A DNA stretch of 64,000 nucleotides. It comes from Echinostoma caproni. Its lineage: Eukaryota > Platyhelminthes > Trematoda > Plagiorchiida > Echinostomatidae. This document shows, in pieces, positions 53,185 through 64,000 of the stretch. Under the pieces are notes generated by a model. The model saw nothing but the letters and a program-made list of their open reading frames with translations, was not told the origin of the DNA and searched no databases. The stretch's first letter is position 1; every line of letters starts with the position of its first letter. Where the stretch lies: NCBI GenBank assembly GCA_900618425.1, contig UZAN01039575.1, positions 22,178 through 86,177 of the forward strand, given 5' to 3'. The translations under genes were made by a program, and so were the position numbers.

Positions 53185-53307
53185 ACAAATTCCTCATATC
53201 GTTATCCTACAAATTTAGCTAAACCCCACGATATTTCTGATGGTCATGTAAAACGGAATATTGGAACCAGATAGAAAGTGCATCTAACGACGTTCCCGTT
53301 CACTTAC

Positions 53308-53463
53308 TTCGAATGCACGGTTGCTCCGATAGTCGCGTCTGTTTGTAGCCTTGTTGACAACGATTACAAGCCTGTCCGGTCACTCCGGGTTTGCAAGCAC
53401 ATTGTCCGGTGTTTCGATCGCATGGTTTGTTCGGTATTGAGCCGATGGGATGGCAGCTACATT
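53308..53463 (-). CDS. Netrin exon: LE3 (third laminin-type EGF domain)
   Basis: This 156-bp exon has a GCACAG acceptor (phase 1) and a strong CGAA|GTAAGT donor (phase 1). Joined to the upstream LE2 exon the boundary reads VCI-K-CSCHPIGS. The exon carries all eight LE cysteines: CSC, PC, QC, AC, AC, RC, PC. The blocks CHPIG, GQCACKPGVTGQACNRC and GYKQ-R match netrin LE3 (CHPVG, GQCPCKDGVTGxTCNRC, GYQQSR) almost residue for residue. Together with the NTR domain this is the main evidence that the gene is a netrin and not a laminin. In vertebrate netrin-1 this part of the V domain contributes to DCC/neogenin binding. Confidence 0.93.
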
Positions 53464-55507
53464 CTGTGCCACATTTGATTATCAGCAAAAAAATACGGCA
53501 TACAGGTGATATGTCACTGCGTGATTGTTACGTCATACCAGGACAAACACTTTTCATCAGACGTGCGAAAAATGATCTCCAGGTTCACAGCAAGCAGCGG
53601 TTTTAGTGCATAGATCACACAGACATGCAAACAGATAACACAGAACGTGAACTGATTGAAAGAGAACAAGTGAGTTGAAACAAAAAGCGGGCTGGCACCG
53701 TCGAATTCGTATTTACCATTTTCTTACGAACGGTTGCGGGATAAATTGCAACTAAGCCACCTAAATGGGTTGCAGTAAATTTGCTCAAATAGCTTGTTAA
53801 AGTTAAAATGAATTAAACTGTGAAATCGTAAACTTCTCGGGCAGTCCAGGTAAGTTCATCACCTTACAATGCCGTTATTATTTCAACAGATATTCATAAT
53901 TTGTTGTTTGTACATGCCCTTGTTTGAGCCAAATATGATATGAAACTCGATGTGATTATTGATGCACATTTTCGAGTGAATGTGTTGTTTTTGATTTGAC
54001 TGCAAAGGAAGCTAAAACTACTTCATGACCTCGACTTTATTTGGGTTGAATCCTCTGCGAGATTATTTCAGTGGCTTCATGTGTACTTGGCAATGGGATA
54101 TTTATATATGTTATATATATATATATGTTATTTTGCAAAAGCACAATAGTTCGAGGATCGGTGCATAAAACGTAAATGTCAACATGACACTGTTCCAAAT
54201 TTTCGTGACTAATTACCTAAGCTAAAATTCGAACAGGTCTCTAGGTGTTTACTCCAAACACTCATGTGAATTTGGCTTTTGTTAAATTTTCTTCATTCTG
54301 TCTGACGGTTGTAGTCCGAATAGCCCTGTTATTTTCTTGTGATTCTGCACTCTGTTATACACTCATTTTTCATGCTGTTTAATGGGAGCATTTGCATTTC
54401 TTGCGCTGTTCGTTAAGCGCAGACATTCTATAGAAACTCCTCTTTTTTTTGTCCGTGAGACAATAACTTCAAAATGACCTCTCATAACTTACCGAAAACA
54501 CTCCCATCGGAAAATCTTATCATAATTTACCTTCCGAATGTGCGTTACGGATTCCGCTATATAACCGGATCCAATGAGGACAAATTGGAAATTCTTTCAT
54601 TCACCCGACGTATATAAGCATTTGGCCGGAGTCATAAAAGTTGTTTAGAAGCGAAAATAATTTCTGGTTGCAGCATGTGAATGGATGCTATTACTGTTCA
54701 AATGCTATATACACACCGACTTAAAAAATTACCTTATCGAAACACGATGGTACATTCATTCCCGATATGAAAAATCTTATATGAATCAACCTCGTTGCGT
54801 AGTACACAAACTCTGAACACGCAGAATTAAGCCGTATTGATATTTGGGAGAAGAAGTTGATCATGGCTTGGTTTAGTGTAATGATTAATTTTCAAATTCC
54901 ATTCTACAACAATATTTACAATATCTGTTTGTTTACAAAGATCAGAAAACTGGGCAAAACAACCCAAACAATCATAATCCTCTCGTTTGGAAAGACTTTG
55001 TGGACTCATGTTTTGTCGAATCAAACAAGATTTCTCATTCTCGAATCCGAAACGTATTGGAAACCGGTGTGAAATAAATGGTTTTTCATGACATTAGGAT
55101 AATTGAAATCAGGCCATTTTCCCAGTGGCATTGTACAAAATACCGACTCTGACTAATTCAAATATTTGCTGAATCGGATCGGTAATCATTCGAAAAGAGG
55201 TTTGACTCCTACCGGCCACTGCTGGCAAATTCCAACATAATCAAAGGAACTGAAGAATACTGACTTGTTTGCAGCAGGTACTGTCTCGCCACCACGAATT
55301 TACGAATCTACTTTGTATCAACCACCACCTCAAACTATTCAATTTGTAATCATCGCAAGCCAAAGTTGTCGACAGTACAAACCTAAGGCGTGATTTATTC
55401 GCTGCCGTTGGCATATAAAGTAATTTCGCATGATCCATAAAACCACTGATCTTTCAAACCTCCATCTCGACTAGAATTATTTTAATACAAGTAAAACTAT
55501 TGCTTAC
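53464..55507 (-). other. Netrin intron LE2-LE3 (2.0 kb)
   Basis: Phase-1 intron with strong boundaries. It contains an (AT)n tract at about 54099-54130 and nothing else recognised. Confidence 0.85.
54099..54130. repeat. (TA)n tract
   Basis: Imperfect TATATATG / TATATATATATATATG run. Confidence 0.85.
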
Positions 55508-55696
55508 TTATACAAACTTGGTCATGGCTGACAGGTTTTGTCCAGTCCCGATAATAACCGCTGGCACAGTGATGACAACGTCGACCCACTGTATTATGCT
55601 GGCAATCTTGGCAAACTCCACCACTAGTTTTCATTGACATTAAATAGATTTGTTGTGAGAAAACACACGATGCTGAGTGCAGATTGCAATCACAAC
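55508..55696 (-). CDS. Netrin exon: LE2 (second laminin-type EGF domain)
   Basis: This 189-bp exon starts in phase 1 after a CGATTCAG acceptor and ends in phase 1 at TATAA|GTAAGC. It encodes a complete eight-cysteine LE module. It contains CDCNLH, the LE2-specific insertion ending TSGGVCQDCQHNTVGRRCHHC, and GYYRDWTKPVSHDQVC. Vertebrate netrin LE2 has the same plan ([46 protein letters not shown]). It splices in frame to the LE3 exon about 2.0 kb downstream. The open frame continues upstream through the presumed intron as far as 56201, which is unusual (see findings). Confidence 0.92.
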
Positions 55697-56238
55697 CTGA
55701 ATCGAGCAAATGAAAATGGTCGTACATTGCACAAGCCAGCATGCAGGCATCATCAGGTCGGATGATAACACAGTGAACAGTAGAAAAAGGAGTTGCGCAG
55801 CAGAGGTTGGCGTGTGACGACGTAAGACATGCAATAGTCAGTTTACCGTGAGATAACGCACGATTAGGTAGACCCGGATCACGTGAGGAATTGTCGGCAT
55901 CGATCGAAACACAGTGAGTGGTTCGGTCAGGATAAATTGTTGTACAGGTACGTACGAAAACAACGGTTAGTAGACAACATTTAGAACACGAAAAGCATAG
56001 ATAATTGGACAAAACATACACAGACTTTGAGATATAGTACACAAAAACATAATCGGTGCACGAGAGACAGAAACGTCCCAAGTTATTGAGGGATGACAAC
56101 AATGCGAAGCACGAGTACGTGGGACAGAAATCACGAAGTCGTTGTCTGTTCACTGTGCAAGCAGTTGGCTCCACAGAGACCTCATNCCACAGAGCCCTCA
56201 TCCCTTAAAAAGCCAGTTCATGGCCCATTGCCACTTGC

Positions 56239-56392
56239 TTATTGCGCGTGTAATCAGCAATGCATTGATCACAGTTGGGCCCCTCGGTATTGTGACGACA
56301 GGCAACACATACCCCACCGCTTCGGCCCCCGGTCTGTTTGAACATTTTCACACTGAACACACATTCAGTTGTATGGTTACCACATTGGCAAG
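56239..56392 (-). CDS. Second LE2-like exon of the netrin gene, truncated or decayed
   Basis: A second LE2-type module lies about 0.55 kb upstream of the LE2 exon, in the same reading frame. The acceptor is phase 1 (CGGCAG) with a weak pyrimidine tract. It encodes CQCGNHTTECVFS, then GGRSGGVCVACRHNTEG, PNCDQC and DYTRN. Seven LE cysteines are present. The eighth, and the GKPxTHxxxC end of LE2, are missing. The end given uses a GC-AG-type donor (AATAA|GCAAGT), which leaves phase 2. A GT at 56234 leaves phase 0. Neither fits the phase-1 acceptors downstream, and a stop follows at 56205-56207. An ambiguous base from an assembly join is at 56186. This could be a pseudo-exon, an alternative exon whose end is lost at the join, or part of a longer LE array. 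The exon identity is good and the 3' boundary is uncertain. Confidence 0.6.
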
Positions 56393-59300
56393 CTGCCGAA
56401 TGGATTTGTATTTTTTGCGGTTGATGAAGAAACAGAGCGGTTTTATAGAATGGAAGCATATGTGCGATTATGCACAGCAAATAGTACTACCAAGAATGCA
56501 TAATATATGGAAAACGTTCATTAAAAAAATATACTGCCTGAAAAGTTCGACGGGCTTAGCGAACTTCCGTCCAGTTTGGAATCAACGATTTTCTTTGAGT
56601 ATATTTTAGAGAGAAATATCACCTAGGGTAATGATTGATAAAGCGCAATGAATAACATACAGGGCATTTCGGGCTGTCTACGATGCTCGTTGAGAACAGG
56701 AGGTAAATTCAGCAGAAATAATCATTAATTTATTAAAATATATAAAAACCAAGTAAATAATTTGATTAAGGTGTAAATATACGTAGCTTCATCCCATCTG
56801 GTAAGCGCACAACTAATCAAGAATGACGGTGGCCGGAAGATATTGGTCTTTTTCTCGTCGTTTCACATTGCAGGTGTATCTGAACTTTACAACAACCACT
56901 GCTGTCCCCATTGATATTTGAAAGACTTCCATATGTCTCGGCTTTTCCATCTGAATAATAAGAGTGCAGTTGTGTTACACCTCGTGAATGAAATCAAACA
57001 GATGATTATAATATTTGTTTTCACCCATAAATAATAAGATCCCGCAAAGAATAGGCAATTCCCCATTAATGTATGAATCAGAACAATGGTGTTCACTCAA
57101 ATCTGAAAGTGCGAACATTTCAATAGTGGTTAAAACTCGAAAAATGCCAGAAAATTTTAATTATTACTACACGTGCCCGTTTTGATCGGTAAGGTACACG
57201 TAACCCTTAGCTACATTAAATAACAGTCGTTTTAGATTCTTAAGGTTGAAAATATGCCTGATTGATTTATTGTTCCGGAAAATGTGTATATTTTAGTTTT
57301 GAATTAAGTTGATCAGAGGACGTGAGATATACAACGTGGACAGCTTTTGCGATTGGGAGATTTAATCCGTTGGTAGATGTACCACATACTTCAGACCAAC
57401 CGTGTTAATTTCTTTATTGTTTGTTAAACACAAATATGTTCTAAGTATTTGAAAACGGTTAGCACAGGAGATTAAAGAAAAGACACCTAAGAGAACAGGA
57501 GGGAAGTTAATTCACAAAATTTATTTCATTAGAATAAGGTAAATTACTTGTGAGGATGAAGAAAGAATGGTGTAGATGGATAACACAGCAGTCGTGTGAA
57601 ATCTAAAAGGGTCATAGGCCTAAACATCGACTCGTACACAGCCAATGATTGTATTTTCTTAGAGCGTGTTATTCTTTCCAATTTTATATGGGCCCTGTAG
57701 TGTTTGACGCGCCTAGCTACCTGTATTGGTTTGTTAACTTAAATAACCAAAAACTGATTCCGCGTAATTCTGAAACTCACTTCTTTTGCAATTTTCACGC
57801 CGAGAAATGTATGTAAATTATGGTCTTACCCTTGCATGTGCTTTTTTCTTTCAAAATGAATCTTTCTCTCTGTGATATACATCATATACATTTATCGAAT
57901 GATCATTCAAAAGCTTTTTCCCATCGTAAAAGTTTCAAATTTAGGATTTTGCTGGAAATCCTCTGTCTACCTTTCGTCAAATTACAAAATCCCCGTAGAA
58001 TTCAACTGAATTAACGTGTCCATTCAAGTGGATATTTGAAATTTTGGAGGGATTAAACTAACTCTCATTCTGCCCTCTCACCTTTCAAAACTTTTCACCT
58101 CGTGAGGAAATTTTCAGTAGAATTCATTGCACTGGGTTGACAACAAAACCACTGGCATTTAAAAACCTAAAACCCGTATACCAAATTTTGAAATGAAATA
58201 CTGAATGTATGCCGGAAAGAATTACTACAACTTGAATTTAATGGTACACAGCAGCTATTTCCATTACACATGCTGGCTGCCTGCAAAAATGTTGGTTACA
58301 TTTACTTTGTGTCCTGTACTAGGAAAACTAAAGCAAAGCGCAACAGACTAAATCAGAAGGCCCAAAATTGCGAAAAAAATAGACTTTCTCCCGGTTCCAA
58401 ATCAAACGGAGATGATGCATATAAACTACCAGTGACACAAATCAGACTTTTGTACAATGTATCATAACTCTATCAAGTCTCTTCTCAACTTACAACCACT
58501 AATTTTTTATTCCATAATTATGCCCATGCGTTCAGTTTACTGATTTTTAAGATGTCGGTATCTTTGTTGATCGACTAACGATTGAAATCAAATAATATTT
58601 GAAATTTCAAAGCAAAGGTTGAGTATTTACCATTGTGTCAGACTTGAATAGCATCATATATTAGGGTATAAATTTTTCTTTAGTTAATCTATGTAACCGA
58701 TGGTTTTATGCCGTTGAAGATAAACCAATACACTGTTCACTGAGAAGTGAAAATGGATATATTTTTTCTTACCTTTAATGAAGTCAACATTTTCGCCAGT
58801 GAAAATACGTGTTCGGATCATTAAGCTTGGTTTGCGCAAGTATTACTTAATGATAAACTCTCCGAGTACCGCTCAAGTTTCACGCATGCATTTTTTCCGG
58901 AAATGCTGCTGGATTATTTCCCCCAAAAATCTCACTTTAGATTACTTTAACTCCACCAGTCTGCAATCTTTCCATACTGCATCAGTCTTCCTGCAGCTCG
59001 AAAAAAGGCCACATGATTTTCAGTTTATATTTTTTATCTCTCCTTCTCGCATGCCAAAAACTCTCCCCATCTCTGGATTTGACCCTTGCAGAAATCCATT
59101 TCACTTCTATCACGTCAACTTGTCATTTTCTTAGGCAGCTTTTTCGGGTTCCATTGCTTGCATCCAAATTGACTCTCAAAAATGTTTTGCGCTTATTTCC
59201 ATCACAGATTGGCTTGTTGATTGGCTGAACTCCTCGAAAGACACATCAGTTGATATGCACATACTGCACCTCGTTCACCATTAGCTAGGGAATCCTGGTG

Positions 59301-62300
59301 TGCCAGAGTTAGTCTTTTACCAACCGCTTATGCTCCCCGGCCTATAGTGAAGCGCTGAATCAGTCTGATTCTCAGTCAATCACCAAACGTTTGGTCGAGC
59401 GTAAAGCGTAGCTTGTCTTTTGACCAACTCGATGTTTTCGCCGCTAAGAAACACACACATTTCCAAACAAATCCACCGATACACCCACATATTGACGGTT
59501 TGACTGTCACCCGGGTTGTGAAACGTAGCACAATTACCGCCCGGGGCTGTGATCTGGAAACGAGCAAATCATCGATCATTTAATGATGCAAATGACTCCC
59601 ACCCCCGTACCGCGTCACCCGTTAACTGCATCCCACATTTAGCCGTAATCACTTTGCTGAACCTATGCATTACCGATTGAGAATAGACGAGTTACAGCCA
59701 ATATTTCTGGCGCATTGCTATGGAAATTACACTACGGTCCGCGTAGTTGGTTAAATCGAATAACACGTTTCTGTTCAGTCATGGATTTAAAACAAAGATT
59801 AAACAATCCAGAACGAACTAATTGACCGGTGACGGTGTGCCTGATTGTGCAAAAATTCATACTTTCAGTAATATGTAAGTAGGTTTAAATGATAGGGCCC
59901 TGTATTTGTGCACCTTTGTAGACTACGTCGAAAGATGGCAATTTATTGGACAAATTTGTTGACAAGAATGCCCATGTGTGGTAGTGATTATTGCTTCTAT
60001 GATGGAGCACAACGCTAAACTTTTTACTTTTCCACTCTAATGCACTGGTATATTTATAGGCTTTGTACTGTACAACAAACCAGGTTCGATGAGTAACAAT
60101 AAACAAGCCTTCTGACACCACTTTTTAAGTCTATTCTCATTATTTTAAGTCCCAATTGTTCTTCTCCATAAATGAATCGACAGTTCGAGTTAGTTCAAAA
60201 CAAAGTGATTATATTTTGGTTTTCATTGAGATTTCTCAAAAAGCACAAGAAGTTTGATGAAAAGCCATATGATCAAGGAATCTACATTTTAAAACCTCGT
60301 CGGTTATCGACAAAACTTCGGGTGCTAATGATGCCCGAAGTACAGAAAATGCGCGGATTTAAATCTGGCGATTCACCCACGTACCTTGTCTTTCAGCACG
60401 TGCCTGCTTTTAAGAAATTCTCGGAATACTAACCATTATCTTAAACATAAACTAGACTAGACGAACAAAACTCAAAGGTGCAAATATATGTTGCATAATA
60501 AGTAGTGTATGAATGACTGAACAAAATTTCCCTAAAAGCCCACGACCGGTTTTGCGATTCTTCCCGCTCACCAGGCATGCGTATCGGGTAGTGTTTTGTC
60601 GTTTCATTCACATACTTGTACCCAGGCAATGTATTCTCGTCACCATAACCTCATTTGTAACATTGGGTAAATTCGTTTCGACTGCTCCTTCAAAACCAGT
60701 CCCTGAAGATGTAATACTATGAATCGCTGTTTTGTAGATGGGTTAGATTCTACTAAGCACAACAAACACGACTTAAGCATCTTTATTGAATATTTTGAAA
60801 TAAGTAGTATGTGAAAGCTTGGGTTATATTTCCATTTCCATTTTAATGTGTTAATCTGTTAACCTAGTTTTGCTACAGGCTTAACTGAACAAATCAGCCT
60901 ATGAAAAGCAAAATCAACAGAATTCATTTTACCGCACGGAATAATAATAATAACAATAAGACAACACAGACCCTGACGTGGACGCGATTCACCTTAAATC
61001 CTGTTACTGGAATGGTTCTCGGATGTCATTTTTTATCTAAATACATCTTCTCTTTCGATTTCCTGAATTTTTGTGCTATTTTTTCAGTAAGGTATTCGGG
61101 AAAATGCAGACCATATATCAGCAAACCGGATAGCGGGAGAGTAAGAACAGGTTTTCACTAAAGTGTCTGTTTTAAAGAGATTTGAATTGTGCGCTTGTCG
61201 AAAAAAATACTTCCATTCAAAGCAAACATTTATTCATACGAATTCATTAATAACCAATGCATTTTGTCTGCGATGCAATAACTAACATGTTTGATCGATT
61301 ACATTGCAATCTAGGATCAAAATAAATAATTGATTGAATAGTTTATTTTGACATTTTTGTGTGTGGACACATAATAACTGTAAACCATCGCTGAACGCAT
61401 CTTCCCAACTAATTTCAGTGGTCTATGGCTGAATTACTGCATAAGTTTGCACCATATCGGGTAAGGTACAATTATAATGCTATACCAAACCCTATTTTCC
61501 CTTACGATATTTTATTGTTCCGTCGAGATATGAAATCGAGAATCCCTTAAATAAAAGCTAGTCGATCAACCAACATGTTTGGTGTAACGTGACGGATTAG
61601 TTAATCCAACCCATCTTAGTGCCGTTATAGAAATATTACTTTTGTTGTTCTTTTTGTCATAATCTGTTATTGTTTGAAGAAAGAACCGAAACCATCTGTG
61701 TTCCTCATTCACCGCTTGGGGCTGTGATAAGCTTCAATCTTTTTCATGGTTTCCCAGGGAAATACTCGATGCTGTTTCTGCAAAGCAAAGATCAATAATG
61801 AGGTGCACTAAGTCACGCCTTTCAAATAGAATGACGTTCGAGTGAAGAAATCTCTAACACAGGAATAGATCCATCATTTATCTACGGAAAACTGAAGTGA
61901 AATATCACTTCAATTTTAGTTTATAGAAATCGAAATCACCCGTCGCCAACATTCGTCAACAAAAACATATCCTAATCCCTATTAAAACTTTTATTCATGC
62001 CTAACGACCGCGCTTCACCGCCCTATTTCGCTCCTCATATCCACAAACAAAAATATCTGAGTGGTTGAACAGGTGTGTTAAGGTCAGGATTTGGAAATCC
62101 TTACATTTATCGGCCTGTTACAGTGAGCGTATCGAACCAGATAAATATTTCCAGTTGACCTCGACAAGAGCTACTTGACGTCAAAAGCATACAAATATGC
62201 TGGGCCATTATTCTTGTTTTTTTGGTAGAAGAATAAATTTATTTCAAAACAATAACTTTTTCGCCTGCTATTTTTCATGCAATTACTTTAAAAAAATTGC

Positions 62301-64000
62301 CGCGATAAATTACGATAGTGCCATTCACCTCATTTTTCTGTACCAACACTCCCATAGCGTACTCTGTTCAATTCATATGTTAGACAGATGAGTAAAACGT
62401 GAAAAGGGTCATAGCATGTAGCGAAATTGTGTTAAAGCAACGGCAACCTCTGTAAATAGCTGGAAGAATAAATTACCCATATCAATTTAAACGGCAAACA
62501 TCTCTTCCAATTTCCGCCTCTGTCCCGTACATTTTTTTTAATATAGTGCGCTTTATGAGGTACTGGTTAGGATACGCTGAATAGTTCAGCCGTAAATGGG
62601 ATGATATATTTGATAAAGACATTCCCACAGATCATTGTCTGAACTGCGTCGTCTGAAGGAGGTAGAGACGAAAGGGGAGTGAAATGCGTGNAGTCATTCT
62701 GTCATGTTCACCCAAACACACCGATGCACATTCAGAAGGGGCCGCGCGTGTACAACTGTATGAATATGTCACGAATGCATTAGAGTTTTCAACTTCACTC
62801 TCACGAGATTTCCGATGTTCAAAGCAGGTTACTCGCTTTGATTGTTTGAATAGTTGGGATCGCTGGCGGACATCGAATGAAAAATTGTTGAGGTTTGTGA
62901 ATGCAACTCAGATCATGGTTCACATTAGGCTGTTTGTGTCATTATCTGCAGTAATAGTGAGAATTCCATCGAGCAAAACGGAGCTTTCTTTGCCTTATGT
63001 GATGGAACTCAAAAGTTAGCTGGTCAGAGCCAAAAGGATAAATAAAACGCCCAGGCTGGATGCTAGTGAAAGTGATAGTCCTGTCTAGACCGCCAGTGTT
63101 GGACAGCTGTTATCCCGCTTCAAGTGACACGGTGCGTGGTCCGTTCGGAACTACGTACCTGTGAAAAGCTGCCGAAATTGGCCGCCAGTGTCATACCAAC
63201 CTAACCGCTATCGCATTCACACCTCTGGCCTGAAACAGGCAGGACTAATGAAATTTGAGAACAGCTGACCACTGAGGTGATTTCTGCAGGCGAATGCTCG
63301 GTAACCACTGCATTTACAGTCCATGGTCATTATCATCACCACCACCACCAACAGAACTATCACTAACAGCATTACATGCTTCTTCCTCGATATCCGTGCT
63401 ACCGGGTGAATGAGCCAAGGTCCGAGGGACGCAGACCACTCGCATTGTTACAAATTAATGGTCAAGGGGTCACAGGGTTGTGAAAATCCGAATTCATCAT
63501 CCGTACTGAACGGATTGTTTGCACACACTTGTGTGCCTATCAAAACGGTACGAGTCAAACCGTCGCACAAGCCAAAAACACTGTAGACTGTTGTCTCGTC
63601 TAACGAATTGGATATTTGCCGTTCGACAACGAATTGAAGTTGTGATTGGTAGTTTGTTTGTTGCGTTGCCGGAAATAATGTGTGTAACAATTAACTGCGC
63701 CAAATCCTTCACTTTCAGCTTACGCTTATATGAATGATTTCGGGTTCAACAGTGAACAAGGTAAGATGAGTATTGTTTACAGAATTACAATGGAACGCGT
63801 TTGCGTTTGCGTGTTTATTCACCTTGACGGAGCAATGGTTATGAGCTGAAGATAAGGAATACTGAGAGCACGCGCAAGACGATAATAATAATATAATAAT
63901 AATAATATAATAGATACAAAAAATACACAGAGAACACCGGGTTTCCTCCACCAAACCACACCTTTAACAAAACTCGGGTGCAGTTAACCACTACACGCTG
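56393..64000. other. Upstream netrin intron or flank, no exon recognised
   Basis: I looked on the minus strand for an LE1 module (C-x-C-N-G-H pattern) and for laminin N-terminal blocks and found none. The block 59.25-59.65 kb and the block 62.6-63.7 kb are GC-richer and may hold repeats. An (AAT)n-like tract lies at 63882-63913, a short (CCA)n at about 63335-63352 and a single N at 62691. Plus-strand open frames at 58.8 and 60.2 kb are unrecognised. Confidence 0.5.
63882..63913. repeat. (AAT)n-like microsatellite
   Basis: Imperfect ATA/AAT repeats over about 32 bp. Confidence 0.8.

Larger units (their letters stand above)
36496..53307 (-). other. Netrin intron region between LE3 and NTR exons (16.8 kb)
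   Basis: The region should contain at least one exon encoding the start of the NTR domain, and I could not locate it with confidence. Contents I can name are a (CAA)n tract near 39.67 kb, the CATA microsatellite, a GC-rich block, an N run, a possible microexon at 46.2 kb and an endonuclease relic at 52.3 kb. Sub-regions 37-39.4 kb and 50.3-52 kb show nothing recognisable. Confidence 0.6.
24818..56392 (-). other. Netrin gene, 3' part (gene span)
   Basis: Netrins are secreted axon-guidance cues built as laminin N-terminal domain, LE1-LE2-LE3, then a basic NTR/C345C domain, and they act through DCC/neogenin and UNC5 receptors. The window shows, in order on the minus strand, two LE2-type exons, an LE3 exon, two NTR exons and a stop codon. 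LE2-LE3-NTR is diagnostic of classical netrins, because laminins lack the NTR domain. Splice phases join exactly from LE2 to LE3 (phase 1) and between the two NTR exons (phase 0). The 5' part (signal peptide, laminin N-terminal domain, LE1) was not found in 56.4-64 kb and is presumed to lie beyond the window. The span given runs from the distal poly(A) signal to the outermost LE exon. Confidence 0.88.

Noticed and set aside
63448..63712. Candidate laminin N-terminal domain exon on the minus strand
   Set aside because: The cysteine spacing and blocks do not match the netrin N-terminal domain in either open frame. The block looks like a repeat.
1..64000. Bacterial-type systems (operons, CRISPR arrays, IS elements, ribosome binding sites)
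   Set aside because: Spliced netrin exons, Pol III-type repeats and microsatellites show this is eukaryotic DNA. No regularly spaced repeat-spacer array is seen.

Overview
This is a window from a eukaryotic, intron-rich, AT-rich genome with many decayed retroelements. The one gene I can name with confidence is a netrin on the minus strand. Its recognisable exons run from about 56.39 kb down to a stop codon at 25131: laminin-type EGF (LE) exons at 56.2-56.4, 55.5-55.7 and 53.3-53.5 kb, an NTR (C345C) exon at 36.2-36.5 kb, and a terminal exon at 25.1-25.7 kb. The signal peptide, the laminin N-terminal domain and a normal LE1 were not found and probably lie beyond position 64000. Introns reach about 10-17 kb. 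The host is probably a flatworm, more likely a digenean trematode than a cestode. That rests on the gene style, the long repeat-filled introns, the CATA microsatellite, the CR1/Jockey-like non-LTR relics and a tRNA-headed repeat with a hammerhead-ribozyme-like body. It is an inference, not a database result.

Layout. 1-24.8 kb is gene-poor flank downstream of netrin, holding non-LTR relics (385-870; about 10.7-11.15 kb), copies of the hammerhead-like repeat (8.5, 14.1, 23.6 kb) and one large N run. 24.8-25.13 kb is the likely netrin 3' UTR with two AATAAA signals. 25.13-25.67 kb is the last coding exon. 25.67-36.24 kb is an intron with tRNA-derived SINE heads, another hammerhead-like copy at 28.1 kb and a reverse transcriptase relic at 30.0-30.7 kb. 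36.24-36.50 kb is the first recognisable NTR exon. 36.5-53.3 kb is an intron, or several, with a possible 45-bp microexon at 46.2 kb, a CATA microsatellite, a GC-rich presumed repeat, the second N run and an endonuclease relic at 52.3 kb. 53.3-56.4 kb is the LE exon cluster. 56.4-64 kb shows no exon I can recognise.

The main points of interest are: two LE2-type exons in tandem, the outer lacking a phase-compatible splice donor and ending close to an assembly join; a 139-residue proline- and tyrosine-rich extension after the last NTR cysteine; four hammerhead-like repeat bodies that all carry AAAAC where an active ribozyme has GAAAC; and two large N runs whose flanks are identical, so the gaps are probably artefacts.
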